Assembly (NCBI RefSeq): GCF_003333315.1
Contig: NZ_PSYR01000001.1
Coordinates: 770,501 to 834,500 of the forward strand
Length of the DNA stretch: 64,000 nt
Source: Acidiferrobacter thiooxydans
GTDB lineage: Bacteria > Pseudomonadota > Gammaproteobacteria > Acidiferrobacterales > Acidiferrobacteraceae
Direction of reading: 5' to 3'
The translations under genes were made by a program, and so were the position numbers. Positions 1 to 9,995 of this stretch are shown here, piece by piece; position 1 is the stretch's first letter; each line of letters opens with the position of its first letter. Under the pieces are notes generated by a model. The model saw nothing but the letters and a program-made list of their open reading frames with translations. It was not told the DNA's origin and ran no database searches.

Positions 1-1124
<1,124 letters not shown>

Positions 1125-1292
1125 CCTGGGCTCTTTGGTCGCGCGGGCATGATGGGCCCGGCAAGGACCGGAGGCGGCTTTAGGAACAAGGTGTGTGTGC
1201 TGCGTCGAGACCGGTGAGACCGTGGTGGATTTTGTTCAGGCGACCCCCTGAGTAAGGGGCGCGAGCGCCTCTGCCGATACGCGCTATTCGTG

Positions 1293-1312
1293 GGCCCCGG
1301 CCGGGCGGGGCC
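1293..1312. terminator. GC hairpin between convergent genes, possible bidirectional terminator
   Basis: A perfect 7-bp stem (GGCCCCG / CGGGGCC) with a 6-base loop lies in the 196-bp gap between leuA and the convergent oxidoreductase gene. It has no T-tract on either side, so a terminator role is only inferred from position. Confidence 0.3.
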
Positions 1313-1320
1313 GGTGCGGT

Positions 1321-2304
1321 TTAGGGCCTTACGGCAAGCACGATCTTGCCGCGATGGTCGCCGCTTTCCATGAGGGCGTGGGCGCGCGCGGCCTCGGCCA
1401 GCGGAAACCGCGCGCCGATGTGCGGAAGCAGCCGGCCATGATCGAGTTCGGGCCAGATGCGGGTGGCGAGGGCGTTGCGTATGGCGCGCTTTTCGCCGAC
1501 CGTGCGCGGGCGCATTGTAGAGCCGGTGAGCCGCAGGCGCTTGGTCAGGATCGGGGTGAGGTTGATCTCGCCCCGGCTGCCGCCGGACAGTGCGATAAAA
1601 ACGAGCCGGCCGTCACGCCTCAGAATGTCGAGATGACGTTCCAGATAGGGGGCGCCCACGACATCGAGGATCACATCTATGCCCTGGTGGTTGGTGGTCG
1701 CCATCACGGCCTCTGCGAAATCGGTCGTGCGGTAATTGATGACGTGATGGGCGCCGGATGCGCGACAGAAGGCGGCCTTGTCGTCGTTGCCGACCGTCGC
1801 CCAGCATGTCGCGCCGAGAAAGCGGGCGAGGTGGATGGCGGTGAGTCCGATACCGCTCGTGCCGCCATGCACGAGCAGGCGCTCACCCTCTTTCAGTGCG
1901 CCCATGTCGGCGGCGTTGGCCCACACCGTAAACCAGTTCTCGGGGAGGCCGGCGGCGGATGCCAGATCCATGTGGGCGGGGATGCGTAAGGCCTGATCGG
2001 CGGGTGTGGTGCAGTATTCGGCGTAGCCGCCGCCGGGCACGAGGGCCGTCACGGCGTCACCGACCTGCCATTCGCGTACGTCGGCCCCTACCCGAACGAC
2101 ATGCCCGGAGACCTCGAGACCAAGGATCGGGGAGGCGCCTGATGGCGGCAGATAGCGTCCTAACCGCTGCAGAATGTCCGGGCGGTTGATACCAGCGTAC
2201 GCGACTTCGATGAGGATCTCACCGGCCTGCGGGATCGGGGCCGGGCCCTCGGCGAGTCGCAGGGTATCGGCGTTGCCGCCAGGTTCGTAGTCGATGTAGC
2301 GCAT
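1321..2304 (-). CDS. NAD(P)H quinone oxidoreductase, zeta-crystallin/PIG3-like MDR family
   Basis: A 327-residue medium-chain dehydrogenase/reductase of the zinc-free quinone oxidoreductase (QOR/PIG3) group, which transfers electrons from NADPH to quinones in the cytoplasm. The N-terminal GroES-like fold has the typical AGINRPDILQRLGRYLPP segment. The Rossmann part carries LVHGGTSGIGLTAIHLA. A C-terminal RPRTVGEKRAI segment follows, and the protein ends HRGKIVLAV. The open frame extends 66 codons further upstream, but that part is low-complexity and does not match the family, so the start is set at the ATG of MRYIDYEP (2304). No structural zinc cysteine lobe is present, as expected for QORs. 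The physiological quinone substrate cannot be read from sequence. Confidence 0.88.
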   Translation of the reverse strand: MRYIDYEPGGNADTLRLAEGPAPIPQAGEILIEVAYAGINRPDILQRLGRYLPPSGASPILGLEVSGHVVRVGADVREWQVGDAVTALVPGGGYAEYCTTPADQALRIPAHMDLASAAGLPENWFTVWANAADMGALKEGERLLVHGGTSGIGLTAIHLARFLGATCWATVGNDDKAAFCRASGAHHVINYRTTDFAEAVMATTNHQGIDVILDVVGAPYLERHLDILRRDGRLVFIALSGGSRGEINLTPILTKRLRLTGSTMRPRTVGEKRAIRNALATRIWPELDHGRLLPHIGARFPLAEAARAHALMESGDHRGKIVLAVRP

Positions 2305-2758
2305 GCCATACCCCCGGGTTCGGGCCACTATGGCAAAGGGCGCAGGCCCATACAAGCCCGAAAGGCCGGGCGCGCAGGATCGAGGCGGGGGCATGATTCC
2401 CGGGTGTGCGGCGATACCCGGAATCGTGTCGGAACCTATGGGGCATGCCGGACTCAAAGAATTGGCCAGGGGGACCGGCCGCGGCGGTAGGAAGTGTTCC
2501 ATGAATCCCCTGCGGGTACCCGGGGCCTTGCCGTCTCCGACTTTCGGCGGATAGGGCAGGGGCTTCGTTAGGCTTACCCTGGCTTCGCCTGGGATGGCGG
2601 ATCGTGAAAAGGGATTTTCGACAGGATGTCGAGAGAGCAGGAAGCGCAGGGCAAGGAGGCCATGGGGCGCAGGGATGTTCTTGGTAGGGATGCCGAGTGA
2701 TGGGCTTTCTGTAGCGAGGGGAGTGGCAAGGAGGCCGCCCTCTTTTTTTTCGCCTTAG
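2305..2758. other. Non-coding stretch between divergent qor-like gene and lexA
   Basis: About 450 bases without a recognisable gene. It contains an imperfect inverted repeat around 2396-2424 (ATTCCCGGGT paired with ATACCCGGAAT) and a T-run (2743-2750) shortly before the SOS box. Short open frames on both strands have no family-like sequence. Confidence 0.5.
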
Positions 2759-2778
2759 TACTGTATATATTACCAGTA
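2759..2778 (+). promoter_or_regulatory. LexA operator (SOS box) overlapping the lexA start codon
   Basis: The 20 bases read TACTGTATATATTACCAGTA, which fits the gammaproteobacterial SOS consensus (CTGT-N8-ACAG, here CTGT-N8-CCAG, with TA flanks). The final A of the box is the A of the lexA ATG. This predicts tight LexA autorepression of the whole lexA-imuA-imuB-dnaE2 operon. It also implies a very short or absent 5' leader. Confidence 0.88.
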
Positions 2779-3389
2779 TGTCGATTCTTACAGGGCGCCA
2801 ACAGCAGGTTCTGGATTGGATCCGGGGGCAGATCGAGGCCACCGGCCGACCGCCCACGCGCGCCGAGATCGCCGCCGCCCTGGGTTTCCGGTCCGTCAAT
2901 GCCGCCGAGGAGCATGTACGGGCGTTGGCGCGCAAGGGTGTGATCGTCTTGACCCCCGGGAGTGCGCGCGGTATCCGTGTGCCGGATCGACGCGAGGAAG
3001 GCATCCCCGTGATCGGGCGCGTGGCGGCCGGCCAGCCCCTGCTTGCACATGCCCATGTCACTGCCCATCATCAGGTCGATCCGGCCCTGTTCCGGCCGCG
3101 CGCGGACTATTTCCTGACGGTAGTCGGCGAGAGTATGCGCGATGCCGGGATTCGGGATGGGGACCTCCTGGCGGTCCACAAGACCCCGACCGCCCACGAT
3201 GGGCAGATCGTTGTGGCGCGGTTGGAAGACGAGGTGACGGTCAAGCGCTTGCGGCGCCGTGCCGGGCAGGTCGTGTTGCTGCCGGAGAATCCGGCCTTTC
3301 AGCCGATCGTGCTACGGGACCGCGAGGATTGGGTCATAGAGGGGATCGGGGTGGGGGTGTTGCGCCAGGGCCTGGCGGGCGTGCCATGA
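2778..3389 (+). CDS. lexA: LexA repressor
   Basis: LexA represses SOS genes and self-cleaves on RecA filaments after DNA damage. The 203-residue protein has a winged-helix N-terminus ([14 protein letters not shown], then [16 protein letters not shown]) and an S24 peptidase-like C-terminus. The cleavage pair is Ala84-Gly85 in GRVAAGQP. The catalytic dyad is Ser119 (GES) and Lys156 (DEVTVK), at the same numbers as in E. coli LexA. The ATG at 2778 gives the canonical N-terminus (MSILTGRQQ); no Shine-Dalgarno precedes it because the SOS box fills the space. It overlaps imuA by ATGA and so heads the mutasome operon. Confidence 0.97.
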   Translation: MSILTGRQQQVLDWIRGQIEATGRPPTRAEIAAALGFRSVNAAEEHVRALARKGVIVLTPGSARGIRVPDRREEGIPVIGRVAAGQPLLAHAHVTAHHQVDPALFRPRADYFLTVVGESMRDAGIRDGDLLAVHKTPTAHDGQIVVARLEDEVTVKRLRRRAGQVVLLPENPAFQPIVLRDREDWVIEGIGVGVLRQGLAGVP

Positions 3390-3973
3390 TGGCCGGGGTG
3401 GAGGCCTGGGGGGCTAGGGTGTACCGAGGGGTGGTGCCCGCCCCGGCTGCTGTCATGTCCACGGGTTTCCCGGCGCTTGACCAGGGCCTGGGAGGAGGTT
3501 GGCCGGTCGGCGTATTGACGGAGTTGCGTGCCGGCCGGACGGGTATCGGTGAGATGCGCCTGCTGCTGCCGGTGCTGGCGGCCTTGAGTCGCACAGGTCG
3601 ACTGATATGGGTGGCGCCCCCCTACGGACCCTACGCCCCCGCGCTCGTCGCCCACGATATCGCGCTGGATCACCTGATCGTCGTGCGTCCGAGGACCCAC
3701 AAAGAGGCCTTGTGGGCAGTCAGCCAAGGGCTTTTGAGCCCCACCGTCGGGGCTGTGGTGAGTTGGTTTGGCGATATCCGTGAGCAAGAGTTCCGTGCCC
3801 TGCAGCGGCACGCCGCTCAAGGGGGGCATTGGGGCTTTTGTTTCCTGCCCTGGGGCCTCGCGCCCCAGCCGTCGCGCCTGCGTCTTATCCTGGAGTCCGC
3901 GCCAGAAGGCGTGCGCATCACGCTCGCTCGCAAGGCCGGGCGTCCGGTGGCGCCGCTTGTCGTTGCGCTCTAG
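3386..3973 (+). CDS. imuA: ImuA (SulA/RecA-like mutasome accessory protein)
   Basis: ImuA is the RecA-like accessory factor of the ImuA-ImuB-DnaE2 translesion mutasome. The 195-residue product has the family sequence [18 protein letters not shown] followed by a degenerate nucleotide-binding loop ([16 protein letters not shown]) lacking a full Walker A GxxxxGKT. It also has [15 protein letters not shown] and a GFCFLPW segment near the C-terminus. The start at 3386 overlaps the lexA stop by four bases, indicating translational coupling. An upstream extension of the same frame through lexA is a shadow. Regulation is expected from the SOS box at 2759. Confidence 0.88.
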   Translation: MMAGVEAWGARVYRGVVPAPAAVMSTGFPALDQGLGGGWPVGVLTELRAGRTGIGEMRLLLPVLAALSRTGRLIWVAPPYGPYAPALVAHDIALDHLIVVRPRTHKEALWAVSQGLLSPTVGAVVSWFGDIREQEFRALQRHAAQGGHWGFCFLPWGLAPQPSRLRLILESAPEGVRITLARKAGRPVAPLVVAL

Positions 3974-3988
3974 TTTCGGGACCGTTCC

Positions 3989-5398
3989 ATGCTCTGGTTG
4001 GCCGTGGTCCTGACGGCGTTGCCCCTGGAGGTATTCGCGGCACGTCCGGCGCCGTTCGCGGTGGTTGAGGACAAGGTCCTGGTCGACTGCGATGCGCAGG
4101 CCCGCACCCAGGGCCTGACACCCGGTCTGTCCGTGGTGCAGGCCTGCGCCTTATGTCCGTCCCTATCGCTCGGAGCCCGTGACCGGGCTGCCGAAAGCAG
4201 TCTTCTGGAGGGCCTCGCGGCCTTTGCCTACGGCTTCAGCCCGTGCGTGGTCCTGCGCGCCGATGGGGTATTGATGCGGTTTACGGATCAGGCAAGCCCG
4301 CTAGGCGACCCGCATCGGGTCGTGGCCCATGTGACGCGCGGCCTGGAGGATGCGGGGTATGTGTTCGAGATCGCCATGGCGCCGACCGCCGCCCTGGCAT
4401 GGCACTGCGCGCGCTCGGCGATGCGCTGCGTATGGACATCGAAGGACCCTTGGCGTCTTGCGATGCGCTCCTTGCCCCTGACGGGGCTCCCCTGGGCGGG
4501 TGAGGTGCGTGCCGCCTGCCAGGCCCTTGGGCTTACGCGGATGGGCGATCTCCTCGATCTGCCGCGCCCGGGTCTCGCCCGTCGCTTCGGTCAGGAGACC
4601 GTCCATCTCCTCGAGGGGCTCATGGGGGAGCGTCCGGAGATCGAGGATTTTTGGGCGCCGACGCCGTGGTTCAGGCGTAGGCTCGCCTTTCCTCATCCGG
4701 TGGAGACGGATGAGGCCCTGGCGTTCGCGCTCGCCCGGATCGTGCGCGAGTGGGTCATGGTGTTGCGTTCCCGAGAGGCGCGCGTGGCGGGTTTTACGGT
4801 CGAGATGAGCTGTGAGGACGGGAGTCTGCGGTCGGAGGTGTTTACGCTGACGCGCCCGGAGCGGGATGGCCGGATCCTTATGTGCCTTGTGCGGGAACGG
4901 TTGCGGGACTTCCGGCCCGGGTCGGCCATAACCGCCGTGGCGGTATCGGCCCCCCTGGAAGACTCGACAGAAGGCAGTCTGCCCTTGTGGCGTGATGGGC
5001 AATGGCGCGAACAGGACTTTCGGGGGTTCTTGGACAGGCTGCAGGCGCGGCTTGGCCGTGATGCGGTGCGCGTGCTGTCTGTCCACCCGGATCACCGCCC
5101 GGAGCGTGCCAGCCGGGAGATCCCTTGGCCTCAACGCACCCCGCAAGGGCGGATTCGCGCCCTGGCCGATCGTCCGGTATGGCTCATAGATCCCCCCAAG
5201 CGACTGGACGTTGTTCGAGGGGCGCCGATGTTTCATGGTCCCTTGAGGCTTACGCGTGGACCTGAGCGGGTGGAAACGGGGTGGTGGGACGAGCCCGTGG
5301 TGCGCGACTACTTCGTGGCCACCAATACCAGACATGAGTCCCTCTGGGTATTTCGCATCGCGCGCGGCGAGTGGTTTCTGCACGGTTATTTCGCATGA
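3989..5398 (+). CDS. imuB: ImuB, catalytically inactive Y-family polymerase homologue
   Basis: ImuB bridges the beta clamp and DnaE2 in error-prone lesion bypass. The 469-residue protein starts with the Y-family N-terminus (MLWLAVVLTALPLEVF), in the form lacking the catalytic carboxylates of active Pol IV/V. Y-family-like helix-hairpin-helix and finger segments follow (MGDLLDLPRPGLARRFG). The little-finger region contains FPHPVETDEALAFAL. The C-terminus has the ImuB-type YFVATNTRHESLWVFR and RGEWFLHGYFA. It lies 15 bases after imuA and overlaps dnaE2 by ATGA. Start chosen at the ATG giving the conserved N-terminus. Confidence 0.92.
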   Translation: MLWLAVVLTALPLEVFAARPAPFAVVEDKVLVDCDAQARTQGLTPGLSVVQACALCPSLSLGARDRAAESSLLEGLAAFAYGFSPCVVLRADGVLMRFTDQASPLGDPHRVVAHVTRGLEDAGYVFEIAMAPTAALAWHCARSAMRCVWTSKDPWRLAMRSLPLTGLPWAGEVRAACQALGLTRMGDLLDLPRPGLARRFGQETVHLLEGLMGERPEIEDFWAPTPWFRRRLAFPHPVETDEALAFALARIVREWVMVLRSREARVAGFTVEMSCEDGSLRSEVFTLTRPERDGRILMCLVRERLRDFRPGSAITAVAVSAPLEDSTEGSLPLWRDGQWREQDFRGFLDRLQARLGRDAVRVLSVHPDHRPERASREIPWPQRTPQGRIRALADRPVWLIDPPKRLDVVRGAPMFHGPLRLTRGPERVETGWWDEPVVRDYFVATNTRHESLWVFRIARGEWFLHGYFA

Positions 5399-8300
5399 TC
5401 GCCTACAGCGAGCTGCATTGCCTGAGCCATTTCAGCTTTCTGCGTGGTGCCTCCGCCCCGCAGGAGCTCGTGGAACGGGCCTGCGCCTTGTCCTATCGGG
5501 GGCTTGCCATAACGGATGAGTGCTCCCTGTCGGGCATCGTGCATGCCCATAGGGCCGCCAGGGATCGGGGGTTGCCCCTGATCGTGGGATCCGAGATCAC
5601 GGTCCGGGAAGGGTTGAAGTGTGTGGTCCTGGTGAGTAGCGCGCGCGGATATGCGGAGCTTTCCGAGCTCATCACGCGCGGTCGGCAGGTAGACAAGGGT
5701 GATTACGATCTTGGCATCGCCGATCTCGGCGCGCTCGCAGATTGTCTCGTGCTCTGGTGCCCCGATGCCGGTGGAGACCATGATCCGCTTGCGGGGGCGC
5801 TTGCGCGGGCCCTGTCCGCGCGGTTCTGGATTGCCGGGGAATTGCATAAGACGGGGACCGACGATGGCTACAAAGGGCGCCTGCAGGCCCTGTCCGCGCG
5901 CCTGGGGAGACCGGTCGTGGCCTGTGGCGATGTGCACATGCATAAGCGCGGGCGCCGCGCCCTGCAAGACACCATGACCGCCGTGCGCTTGAAGACGACC
6001 GTGGCGGAGGCAGGGTGGGCCCTGTTCCCGAACGGCGAACGGCATCTGCGGGATATCCCGACGTTATGTGCCCTCTATCCGGAGGCGTGGCTTAAGGAGA
6101 CGCAGGTCGTGGCTGAGGCCTGCCGTTTTTCCCTGGAGGACCTCCAGTATCGCTATCCGCGTCAGGGTCGCAGCCCACGCCATTCCCTAGGGCAATTGAT
6201 GCGATTGACGCGCGCGGGTCTTGCAGCGCGCTATCCGCAAGGCGTGCCGGATTCCGTGCGGTCTTTGGTACGCCACGAACTCTCTCTCATAGGGGAACTT
6301 GCCTATGCGGATTACTTTTTGACCGTCCACGACCTCGTGCGGTTTGCCAAAGATCGCGGCATCCTCTGTCAGGGGCGAGGGTCTGCGGCTAATTCCGTGG
6401 TCTGCTATGCCTTGGGCATCACTGCGGTGGATCCCGCGCGTCTCGAGGTCTTGTTCGAGCGGTTCATTTCACGCGAACGCCGCGAGCCCCCGGATATCGA
6501 TATCGATTTCGAGCACGAGCGACGCGAGGAGGTCATTCAATACTTGTATGAGCGTTATGGTCGCGAGCGCGCGGCCATGACAGCGAGCGTCATCACGTAC
6601 CGAACACGCAGTGCGTTACGCGACGTCGCCAAGGCCCTGGGTTGCGAGGCCGCGCTCGTGGATCGCCTGGCGGGATTGCTTGGTTGGTGGGAGGGGGTCG
6701 ATGTCCTGGAGGAGCGGTTGGTCGAACACGGTTATGACGTGCGCAGATCGCCGTTTCGCCCGCTTATCGCCTTGGTGCGCGAGCTGGTCGGTCGCCCCCG
6801 CCATCTCTCGCAGCATGTCGGGGGCATGGTGTTGTCGCAGGAGGCCCTGACACGGCTCATCCCGATAGAGAAGGCGGCGATGCCCGGCCGGACGGTGCTG
6901 CAGTGGGACAAGGACGACCTGGACACACTGCGCATCATGAAGGTCGATTGCCTGGGGCTTGGCATGTTGACGGCGCTGCAAAGGGCCTTCGCGCTCATGC
7001 GTGAGCACGGGCTTGGTCCTGGCACGCTCGAGGACATACCGGCCGAAGACCCCGCCGTCTACGAGATGGTGTCGGCGGCCGATACGGTGGGCGTTTTTCA
7101 GATCGAATCGCGCGCCCAGATGGCACTCCTGCCGCGTCTTAGGCCGCGCACCTTCTACGATCTCGTCGTGCAGATCGCGATCGTGCGCCCCGGGCCGATC
7201 CAGGGGAATATGGTCCACCCCTATCTGCGCCGGCGCCAGGGACGCGAGGCGGTGTCCTATCCCAGCTGTGAGATCGAGGCGGTCCTCGGCCGGACGCTCG
7301 GGATACCGCTCTTTCAGGAACAGGTGATCAAGCTCGCGGTCGTGGCCGCAGGTTTCTCGCCAGGCGAAGCCGACGAGCTGAGGCGCGCCATGGGGGCCTG
7401 GAAGAGGGACGGAGACCTTCGGGCCTTCAAGGAACGGTTTCTGAAAGGGATGGGCGCGCGCGGTTATGGCAAGGACTATGCCCAGGACATCTATCGCCAG
7501 ATCCACGGTTTCGGGGCCTATGGTTTCCCGGAATCCCATGCCGCAAGCTTTGCGTTATTGGCTTACGCCAGCGCCTGGCTCAAATGCCATGTCCCCGATG
7601 TCTATTTATGTGCCTTATTGAACAGCCAGCCGCTCGGTTTCTATGCGCCATCGCAGATCATAGCCGATGCCCGGCGTCACGGGGTGCGGGTATTGGCGCC
7701 GGATGCCCGCTCAAGCCAGGTAGCCACTGTTTTGGAGATGCGCCCAAGCGGACGGGCCGTGCGCCTTGGCCTCGACCTCGTGCGCGGGCTGAGCCGCAAG
7801 GGGGCCGCGCGGCTTGCGCAATTACCCTTGCGGGGGCGCTCCTCATGGCAGTCCATGGCGCAAGGCGCATCCCTGTCGCGGACCGATGGCGGGCGGTTGG
7901 CGCAGGGCGGGGCGTTGGATGATGTGTGTGGCTCACGACCGCAGGCCTTGTGGGAAAGTCTCGCGATCCAGGCGCCCTTGCCGCTCTTTGCGGACCCCGA
8001 GGAGGCGCGGGTGTGGCGGCGTCCGGGCACCCACGCCGACGATGTGGCCGCCGATTATCAAGCGCTGGGCTTCTCTTTACGCGGTCACCCGGTGGGGCTT
8101 ATGCGCAAGCGCCTCGCATCCCATGTCCTGCCGATCGCGACCCTGGGGGGTATAAGATCCGCTACCGTCGTAACCATTGCCGGTCTCGTGACGAGCCGCC
8201 AAAGGCCGGGATCCGCCAAAGGCCTTATGTTCCTGCTTTTGGAAGACGAGACCGGTACCGCGAATGTCATCGTGTCCCCGGAGGTGGCGCAGGCATTCCG

Positions 8301-8409
8301 CGCACTGGTCCTGCGATCCGCCCTGGTGCTCGTCACAGGCGTTCTGGAGCGCACCTCCGACAAGGTCCAGCATATCCATGCGCGCGCATTCACACGGATT
8401 TGGGCCTGA
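5395..8409 (+). CDS. dnaE2: Error-prone DNA polymerase DnaE2
   Basis: This C-family polymerase performs SOS mutagenic synthesis with ImuA and ImuB. The 1004-residue product starts with a PHP domain (AYSELHCLSHFSFLRGAS and GLAITDECSLSG). The catalytic palm has CQGRGSAANSVVCYALGI and the metal-binding PDIDIDFEHERREEV around residues 365-380. The helix-hairpin-helix region includes GFGAYGFPESHAASFALLAY. A C-terminal OB fold has TVVTIAGLVTSRQRP and FLLLEDETGTANVIV. The length is typical of DnaE2 and shorter than replicative DnaE1. The start is ATG 5395, overlapping the imuB stop (ATGA); an eight-codon upstream extension lies inside imuB. Confidence 0.95.
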   Translation: MIAYSELHCLSHFSFLRGASAPQELVERACALSYRGLAITDECSLSGIVHAHRAARDRGLPLIVGSEITVREGLKCVVLVSSARGYAELSELITRGRQVDKGDYDLGIADLGALADCLVLWCPDAGGDHDPLAGALARALSARFWIAGELHKTGTDDGYKGRLQALSARLGRPVVACGDVHMHKRGRRALQDTMTAVRLKTTVAEAGWALFPNGERHLRDIPTLCALYPEAWLKETQVVAEACRFSLEDLQYRYPRQGRSPRHSLGQLMRLTRAGLAARYPQGVPDSVRSLVRHELSLIGELAYADYFLTVHDLVRFAKDRGILCQGRGSAANSVVCYALGITAVDPARLEVLFERFISRERREPPDIDIDFEHERREEVIQYLYERYGRERAAMTASVITYRTRSALRDVAKALGCEAALVDRLAGLLGWWEGVDVLEERLVEHGYDVRRSPFRPLIALVRELVGRPRHLSQHVGGMVLSQEALTRLIPIEKAAMPGRTVLQWDKDDLDTLRIMKVDCLGLGMLTALQRAFALMREHGLGPGTLEDIPAEDPAVYEMVSAADTVGVFQIESRAQMALLPRLRPRTFYDLVVQIAIVRPGPIQGNMVHPYLRRRQGREAVSYPSCEIEAVLGRTLGIPLFQEQVIKLAVVAAGFSPGEADELRRAMGAWKRDGDLRAFKERFLKGMGARGYGKDYAQDIYRQIHGFGAYGFPESHAASFALLAYASAWLKCHVPDVYLCALLNSQPLGFYAPSQIIADARRHGVRVLAPDARSSQVATVLEMRPSGRAVRLGLDLVRGLSRKGAARLAQLPLRGRSSWQSMAQGASLSRTDGGRLAQGGALDDVCGSRPQALWESLAIQAPLPLFADPEEARVWRRPGTHADDVAADYQALGFSLRGHPVGLMRKRLASHVLPIATLGGIRSATVVTIAGLVTSRQRPGSAKGLMFLLLEDETGTANVIVSPEVAQAFRALVLRSALVLVTGVLERTSDKVQHIHARAFTRIWA

Positions 8410-8446
8410 TGTCATCCAGGGACCTGCTCCGCATTCCTTTCCGTCC

Positions 8447-9337
8447 CTACAAGATTCCCAGCTCGATGGCCTTTTTGATACAGGCGCGCCGGTTTTTCAT
8501 GCCCATCTTGATACGCACCGCATCGAGATGTTCCTCTACGGTCTTGATCGATATCCCAAGTACGCTGCCGATTCCTTTATAGCTCATCCCATGGGCAAAC
8601 AGTGCAAGCACTTCGCGTTGACGGATCGTAATCCCGCCAAACGATATCTTGTTGCCCACGAGGCGCCCGATCTCCCGGGCAATCGATCGCGCCAAGGCCA
8701 ACTTTTCATGGATCGGACCTTCGGGCGCTGAGATATCGAGGCATCCGATGAGCGTCCCATCGGCGCTTATGACCGGGGCCGCCACACACGTCCAGTCATG
8801 GAATATGCGACAGAGGTGCTCCTCGCCCTTCAAGATGACGGGACCTTGCGCCGCCAGAGCGAGCGCCACGGCATTGGTCCCGGCACTATCTTCGGCCAGT
8901 GATGCCCCTGCCCGCAGGCCTATAAGGGCAGCCGCGGATACGATCTCCGGGCGCGACCATAACCCCAATATGCGGCCTTGACCGCTGGTGAAAATAAAAA
9001 GATCGCTGGCCTCCTTGATGTCACCCATGTATTCCATAATGACCAGACGCCCATAGGTGACAAGCTTGCCATTCTGCTGGAGAAAATTGCGGGTCTCTCC
9101 CTCTCCAAGGGTATCGTCTATGCGCCGTTTGTTCTCGCGCACGTCGAACATACGGCATCGCTCATAGGAAGCGGCCAGCACGTTTTGCGGTACGATATCC
9201 GAAGCGTCCGCGGCCTGCAGGTATTGGATGGTATTCCACATATTCTCCCCCGATTGTGCGAGCATGACGATATCCGGGCACGGGAGGAGTCGCACCATCA
9301 TGGTGTCGGTACCGCATGTCTTCCTATGCCCCTTCAT
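8447..9337 (-). CDS. GAF-domain transcriptional regulator with LuxR-type HTH
   Basis: A 296-residue regulator. Residues ~50-225 resemble the sensor region of AcoR-type activators: an ASYERCR entry motif, RAGASLAEDSAGTNAVALAL, then a GAF-like WTCVAAPVISADGTLIGCLDIS. The C-terminal ~60 residues are a LuxR/NarL helix-turn-helix (ITIRQREVLALFAHGMSYKGIG followed by SIKTVEEHLDAVRIKMG). In AcoR proteins this sensor normally precedes a sigma-54 AAA domain and a Fis HTH; here it joins directly to a LuxR HTH. The gene stands alone, convergent with dnaE2. The start is uncertain: 9337 has no clear ribosome binding site and an internal Met near 9241 follows GGGGGAGA. Ligand unknown. Confidence 0.82.
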   Translation of the reverse strand: MKGHRKTCGTDTMMVRLLPCPDIVMLAQSGENMWNTIQYLQAADASDIVPQNVLAASYERCRMFDVRENKRRIDDTLGEGETRNFLQQNGKLVTYGRLVIMEYMGDIKEASDLFIFTSGQGRILGLWSRPEIVSAAALIGLRAGASLAEDSAGTNAVALALAAQGPVILKGEEHLCRIFHDWTCVAAPVISADGTLIGCLDISAPEGPIHEKLALARSIAREIGRLVGNKISFGGITIRQREVLALFAHGMSYKGIGSVLGISIKTVEEHLDAVRIKMGMKNRRACIKKAIELGIL

Positions 9338-9496
9338 GGGACAGGCGCTAAGGCCGCGCGCCCACTATCGTGGGCAGGAAATAGGGAGTCAACCTGCAAA
9401 ACTAGTCAGGTGGGATAATGAGACTATCCGAAACACCGGTATTAATGGCAGGGTCTATCACGCCGCTCCCGTGGCTATTACGAGGAGTGTTTCCCC

Positions 9497-9775
9497 TTAG
9501 GGAACGTGCGATTCCTGCGCGAGAACCCAAAGGCGGCAGAGGCGTCTTTTATCCGCGGCCGGCAACCGTTTTATGTGCGCCTCGAGGCGACTGGCCTGTG
9601 AGCGGTCCAGGCAGGTCGTGAAGGCCAATATGCGGCGCGGTTTGTTCATGCGCGTAAAGGCCGCGCCGCGGCCGGCGACGTGTTCACGGAACCGACGGGC
9701 GACGTCCGTGGTGATCCCGGTGTAGAGGTAGTCGTTGGCGCATTCCAGGATGTAGACGAACCAGGGCGATGACAT
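9497..9775 (-). CDS. GIY-YIG domain protein (UPF0213/YhbQ-like)
   Basis: A 92-residue single-domain GIY-YIG protein. The nuclease signature appears as FVYILECANDYLYTGIT near residues 6-22, followed by DVARRFREH and the C-terminal helix with LEAHIKRLPAADKRRL. Free-standing proteins of this size (YhbQ group) are related to SLX1 and UvrC catalytic domains; some have DNase activity, but a cellular role is not settled. The start is ATG 9775; a longer upstream frame runs into the divergent neighbour's leader. The gap to the divergent DsrC-like gene is 220 bases. Confidence 0.88.
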   Translation of the reverse strand: MSSPWFVYILECANDYLYTGITTDVARRFREHVAGRGAAFTRMNKPRRILAFTTCLDRSQASRLEAHIKRLPAADKRRLCRLWVLAQESHVP

Positions 9776-9995
9776 GCAACGGTCTCGATGGGTCATGCGC
9801 CAAGGCGAGCGTGCGCACGCCGGAATCTTGCGCCAGAAGAGGGTGGGTGGCAAGGGCGCCGGTCTCTTGACCTGCGTCAAGGCGTGTCGGCGGCCCGATC
9901 TGAAAAAGTGCCGCGTAGACGATTGGCGTGCCGATAGGAACATCGCGCCGTCGAGAGGATCTCGGGGCGCAACGAAGACCGATTCTGGGGGGTGT

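Noticed and set aside
2340-2440. Weak similarity to 18390-18470 (shared GCGCAGGATCGA and ATACCCGGAA blocks)
   Set aside because: Only two short blocks match, with uneven spacing. One falls in the fluoride riboswitch expression platform, so this may be chance in GC-rich sequence.
2816-3385. N-terminal extension of the imuA frame through lexA
   Set aside because: It lies wholly within lexA in another frame and has no ImuA-like sequence; the real start is the ATGA overlap at 3386.
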